A stretch of DNA of 64,000 nucleotides from JAFANK01 sp036741695 (GTDB lineage: Bacteria > Vulcanimicrobiota > Vulcanimicrobiia > Eremiobacterales > Eremiobacteraceae). This document shows positions 60,610 to 64,000 of the stretch, one piece after another. The stretch is from NCBI GenBank assembly GCA_036741695.1, contig DAINRU010000002.1, positions 62,001 through 126,000 on the forward strand. Reading direction: 5' to 3'. How positions within the stretch are numbered: position 1 is the stretch's first letter; each line of letters starts with the position of its first letter. A program made the position numbers and the translations under genes. Below the pieces are notes generated by a model. It made no database searches. It had not been told where the DNA came from and worked only from the letters and a program-made list of their open reading frames with translations.

Positions 60610-61685
60610 GGATCCCCGTCGATGGATTGCCATATCCGATCATCGTGAGCGACGCTGCACCCGCCGAGGTTGCCGCCATCGCCCAAGGTGCTTGCAACGC
60701 CGCCGTCGTGATCAGCGACCGCAAGGTGGCGTCGCGAGGGGAGGCAGTGGCGGAAGCCCTGCAACGATCGGGCACAGGCGTGCTCGCCGTATTGTGCATC
60801 GATGCGGGTGAGCGCCGTAAGCGGTGGAAGGCAGTAGCTGGACTGCATACGGCTCTGTTGGCGTCAGGCGCTGAGCGTTCGAGCTTCGTCATCGCAATCG
60901 GCGGCGGCACTCTGACGGACGTTGTCGGCTTCGCGGCCGCGACGTTCATGCGTGGGCTGCCGTGGCTTGCAGTCCCGACGACGGTGCTGGGCATGGTCGA
61001 CGCGTCGATTGGGGGGAAGACCGGCGTGGATCTGCCGGAGGGCAAGAATCTCATCGGGGCGTTCTGGCAACCAGCTGGTGTTGTCGCCGACCTTGCGGCG
61101 TTGGAAACGCTGCCGGCCGCCGATCGCAGAACCGGCATGGCGGAAATCGTCAAGACGGCTGTCGCCTGCGACCCCTCACTGCTCGATGCGGCCGAGCGGT
61201 TCGACATCGGACAACCGCCTGCGGACTGGGCGCGAATCGTGGCGCAGTCCGCTGCGGCCAAGGCGCAGGTGGTGGCGCGCGATCCTTGTGACCGAGGGGC
61301 GAGAGCGGCGTTGAATCTCGGACACACATTTGCTCATGCGATCGAGCGCGCGTCGAACTATCGCATCGGCCACGGCGCCGCGGTGGCGCTCGGCCTCCGA
61401 GCGGCTGGCGTGCTGGCACGCGAGCGCACTGGCTGGAGCCATGCCGATCACCGCCGCGTCCTACGGGCGCTGCGTCGTGCGGGTCTGCGCGTGCGCGCGA
61501 CCGCCCTTGCGGGGCAACCCGTCCTCGACGCGATGCGCAGCGATAAAAAGCGTCGCGACGGATCTGTACGCTTCGTGCTCCCCGTGCGGCTTGGTGAGGT
61601 CGAGGGTCCGATCGAGATGCCGGAGAGCGCAGTGCGCGACGCGCTGGCCGCGTTGCAGACGCTACCGGTGCGCGGCGCGTGGTGA
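60606..61685 (+). CDS. aroB: 3-dehydroquinate synthase
   Basis: The protein has 359 residues from GTG 60606 (VRIPVDGLPYPIIVSD). This enzyme forms the first ring of the shikimate pathway from DAHP using NAD+ and a metal. Motifs are AIGGGTLTDVVGFAAATFMRG, VPTTVLGMVDASIGGKTGVD, the metal glutamate in RTGMAEIVKTAV, and ALNLGHTFAHAIE. It overlaps aroK at the start and priA at the end by four bases each. Confidence 0.96.
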   Translation: MRIPVDGLPYPIIVSDAAPAEVAAIAQGACNAAVVISDRKVASRGEAVAEALQRSGTGVLAVLCIDAGERRKRWKAVAGLHTALLASGAERSSFVIAIGGGTLTDVVGFAAATFMRGLPWLAVPTTVLGMVDASIGGKTGVDLPEGKNLIGAFWQPAGVVADLAALETLPAADRRTGMAEIVKTAVACDPSLLDAAERFDIGQPPADWARIVAQSAAAKAQVVARDPCDRGARAALNLGHTFAHAIERASNYRIGHGAAVALGLRAAGVLARERTGWSHADHRRVLRALRRAGLRVRATALAGQPVLDAMRSDKKRRDGSVRFVLPVRLGEVEGPIEMPESAVRDALAALQTLPVRGAW

Positions 61686-64000
61686 TCCAGACGAAGACCC
61701 GTCTGGTCGATGTGGTGGTCGACGTCCAAAGCGCGCAGCTCGACGTGCCCTTCACCTACGATGCAGGCGATGAAGAGCTGCCCATCGGGGCGCGAGTGCG
61801 GGTTCCGCTGGGAAAGAGAATCGTGTCGGGCTGGGTGGTGGGCGAGCCGCACACCATGCCTGAGTTCGAGGCGGTCAAACAGGTCGCTGCGGTATGCGAC
61901 GACGCGCCGCTCGGTGCGGCGGCAGTCGAGCTCGCGCGCTGGATGCGCAGGCGTTATGCATGCACATTTCGCGAAGCGCTGGCCGCCGTCTCGCCCCGCG
62001 CCGCCGCACAACCCGATCGTTTCGCCTTCACGCGCGCGCCCGAGGGCGGCGACAAGGCGATGTCGCACTTGCATCGCCGTTTCGGCGACACGGCGTTCTC
62101 AGCGCTGAGCGCCGGCAGGGCGTTACGCGCTGCACGGATGCATATCGGTTTGAGCGCTCTGCGCCGCACACTGAACCGCCTCGTGCACGACGGGGTCGTG
62201 GTCAGATCGGACGCGCAGCGCCGGGAGCGGCGATTTCGCCAAGGCAGCGACCTGCTCGTGCAATTAGAAGATGCAGCGGCAGCCAAGGGCACGGCCCAGC
62301 GACGTCTCGCCGTGGTTCTCGCGGAGGCGGGCGGAGCACTTCCGCTGGCCGAGGCCAGGCGCCGCGCCGCTGCGAGCGCTGCCGTGGTCCGCGCAGCAGT
62401 CACATCAGGCACGGTGAAGACCCGCGAGCAGCCCGCGCGGGCGCGCAGCGAGGGCGGCGCGCAGGGTCTTGTCGAGATGAACCCGACGGCCGAACAGCAG
62501 GCGGCGATCGAAGCGATCGACGAGGCGGCTCGATCGGGGCCGACCACGGCGCTCTTGCAGGGCATCACGGGATCGGGAAAGACCTTGGTCTACTCGCGTC
62601 TGATCGATCGCGTGCGCGAGCGCGGTGGTCGCGCGATCGTGCTCGTGCCAGAGATCGCGCTCACGCCGCAGACGGCCTCGCGCTTCATCGCTGCGTTCGG
62701 CGCGCGGGTCGGCGTGCTGCATAGCGGGCTATCGGAGGCGTCACGCGCCCAGGTATGGCGCGACGCGACGGCCGGAGCGCTCGATGTGGTCGTCGGCGCT
62801 CGATCGGCCGTGTTCGCGCCGTTGCCCCGTCTCGCCCTCATCATCGTTGACGAAGAGCACGAACCCTCGTACAAGCAAGACGTGGCTCCGCGGTACGATG
62901 CGGCGGCGGTCGCGGCGCAGCGCATGAAGTCGATCGACGGGACGGTGGTATTGGGCAGCGCGACACCCAGCCTTGAGAGCTACTGGGATGCGCTGCATGG
63001 TCGCATCATGCACGTGCGCCTGACGGAGCGCGCGACCAAGGCGCCGTTGCCGGTGGTCGATATCGTCGACATGACGCGCGAGCATCGGCGTCACGGCAGG
63101 CGGGCGCTAGGGCCTGCGCTCGTCGCAGCCATCGAATCGCGGATAGCGGCGGGCGAGAAGACGATGCTCTTCGTCAACCGCCGCGGATACGCTGGCCTCT
63201 TGCTGTGCCGCGGCTGCGGATTCGCGCCACGCTGTCGCCGTTGCGCTGTCTCGCTCGTCGTGCACGCGGCGGATGGATCCATACGCTGCCACGTGTGTGG
63301 CGATGGCTTCCGCATTCCTCGCCGCTGTCCGAAATGCGGCTCGAGCGATCTCTTGCCGTTCGGCGTGGGCACCCAGCGGGTCGAAGAAGAAGTGCGCGAA
63401 CTCTTTCCCCGCGCGCGCGTCGTGCGCATGGATTCCGATAGCACGGGCACCATGGGTGCGCACGAGCGTCTCTTGCATTCGTTCGCCGACGATGGAGATA
63501 TTCTCATCGGCACGCAGATGATCGCCAAGGGTCTCGACTATCCGACGGTGACGCTGGTCGGCGTGGTCGCCGCGGATATCGACCTGAACCGGCCCGACTT
63601 CCGAGCGGCTGAACGCACCTTTTCGCTGCTCACCCAGGTGGCCGGACGCGCGGGCAGGGCGGCACCGGGGAGCCGGGTCGTCGTGCAGGCTTACGCGCCC
63701 GAACATTACGCCATAGCGCTTGCGGCGACACACGATTACGATGCGTTCGCACGCAAAGAGCTCGAGATCCGGCGCGAGCTCTCCTACCCGCCGTTCGGGC
63801 GGATCTCGTATGCGATCGTGGCCGGCGTTTCGCACGCGAACGTCGAGGAGAGCGCCCTGGCCCTCGCCGGGCACGTGCGCGATGCGGCGACGGGCGTCGA
63901 GGTTCTCGGGCCTGCACCGGATACGTTGGCGAAGGCGCGTGGCGAGTTCCGCATGCGTATCGCTTTGAAATCATCCAGCGCGGAAGCGATGCTCGACGCA
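61682..64000 (+). CDS. priA: Primosomal protein N' (PriA helicase), 3' end outside the window
   Basis: This replication-restart helicase starts at GTG 61682 in a four-base overlap with aroB and remains open to the window end, giving at least 773 residues, so it is nearly complete. It has an N-terminal DNA-binding region (residues about 8-110), Walker A GITGSGKT (294-301), the DEEH box (390-393) and the eight-cysteine zinc segment (about 509-552, with CRGCG, CHVCG and CPKCG), followed by helicase motifs such as IGTQMIAKGLDYPTVTLVG. The priA-aroB link is unusual but not functionally informative. Confidence 0.95.
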   Translation, partial: MIQTKTRLVDVVVDVQSAQLDVPFTYDAGDEELPIGARVRVPLGKRIVSGWVVGEPHTMPEFEAVKQVAAVCDDAPLGAAAVELARWMRRRYACTFREALAAVSPRAAAQPDRFAFTRAPEGGDKAMSHLHRRFGDTAFSALSAGRALRAARMHIGLSALRRTLNRLVHDGVVVRSDAQRRERRFRQGSDLLVQLEDAAAAKGTAQRRLAVVLAEAGGALPLAEARRRAAASAAVVRAAVTSGTVKTREQPARARSEGGAQGLVEMNPTAEQQAAIEAIDEAARSGPTTALLQGITGSGKTLVYSRLIDRVRERGGRAIVLVPEIALTPQTASRFIAAFGARVGVLHSGLSEASRAQVWRDATAGALDVVVGARSAVFAPLPRLALIIVDEEHEPSYKQDVAPRYDAAAVAAQRMKSIDGTVVLGSATPSLESYWDALHGRIMHVRLTERATKAPLPVVDIVDMTREHRRHGRRALGPALVAAIESRIAAGEKTMLFVNRRGYAGLLLCRGCGFAPRCRRCAVSLVVHAADGSIRCHVCGDGFRIPRRCPKCGSSDLLPFGVGTQRVEEEVRELFPRARVVRMDSDSTGTMGAHERLLHSFADDGDILIGTQMIAKGLDYPTVTLVGVVAADIDLNRPDFRAAERTFSLLTQVAGRAGRAAPGSRVVVQAYAPEHYAIALAATHDYDAFARKELEIRRELSYPPFGRISYAIVAGVSHANVEESALALAGHVRDAATGVEVLGPAPDTLAKARGEFRMRIALKSSSAEAMLDA

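Noticed and set aside
1..64000. tRNA genes, rRNA genes, CRISPR arrays, transposases, integrases, prophage genes and a replication origin
   Set aside because: None was seen on inspection; no intergenic stretch was suited to a tRNA cloverleaf by eye and no repeat series resembled a CRISPR array.

Overview
The window is a high-GC chromosomal segment from a diderm bacterium. The outer membrane is inferred from a PilQ secretin and several lipoproteins. Gene content mixes types common in Terrabacteria-like lineages: Amj lipid II flippase, the YqeG-AroE pair, GlpX fructose bisphosphatase, and a ProRS of the archaeal/eukaryotic type. An Eremiobacterota/Vulcanimicrobiota (WPS-2)-like or Armatimonadota-like organism would fit, but this is an inference from gene content and not a demonstrated placement. 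No rRNA, tRNA, CRISPR array or insertion sequence was seen.

Layout. 1-4.1 kb: a fatty acyl-CoA set (thiolase; acyl-CoA dehydrogenase, 3-hydroxyacyl-CoA dehydrogenase and enoyl-CoA hydratase in one minus-strand operon) covering the four steps of beta-oxidation or its reversal. 4.1-14.4 kb: mixed accessory genes: a solute-binding lipoprotein, a CAP-domain protein, a PLP enzyme, a frameshifted membrane-protein gene, an ATP-grasp-like protein, an ABC-2 exporter, a TlpA-like thioredoxin, csrA, and an ExeA-like ATPase with an unknown partner. 14.5-28.8 kb: a long plus-strand housekeeping block, rpsB-tsf-pyrH-frr-(71-aa gene)-cdsA-dxr-rseP-ispG, then a glycosyltransferase, proS, a polysaccharide deacetylase, an M16 peptidase, amj and a TPR lipoprotein. 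The uppS gene that usually sits between frr and cdsA is absent from that slot. 28.9-32.4 kb: a minus-strand operon of lipid-linked sugar enzymes (PIG-V-like, GtrA, GT39/ArnT-like). 32.5-36.7 kb: a secreted beta-rich protein, glpX, yqeG-like HAD, aroE and an acyltransferase.

37-53.7 kb holds most of a type IV pilus system: pilT, a 23-residue membrane peptide, pilC, a sigma factor of the SigB/SigF type, three related membrane glycosyltransferases, three pilin genes (two nearly identical), the prepilin peptidase, a Crp/Fnr regulator, and pilMNOPQ. The assembly ATPase PilB is not in the window. Four start-proximal sites in this region (pilT, third pilin, crp, pilM) share a promoter-like pattern, an A..CC-type -35 box, exactly 11 bp, then GCCGATR. 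This suggests one regulon controlled by an alternative sigma factor. The glycosyltransferases next to Thr-rich pilins suggest pilin glycosylation.

53.8-64 kb: aroC, a 1405-residue TPR/coiled-coil protein, a membrane-anchored BsuPI-like protein, aroK, aroB and the 5' part of priA. With aroE at 34.8 kb, four of the seven shikimate-pathway steps are encoded here. A short palindrome (AACGGACC-4 nt-GGTCCGTT) recurs, mostly as a terminator, and one copy lies inside a glycosyltransferase reading frame.
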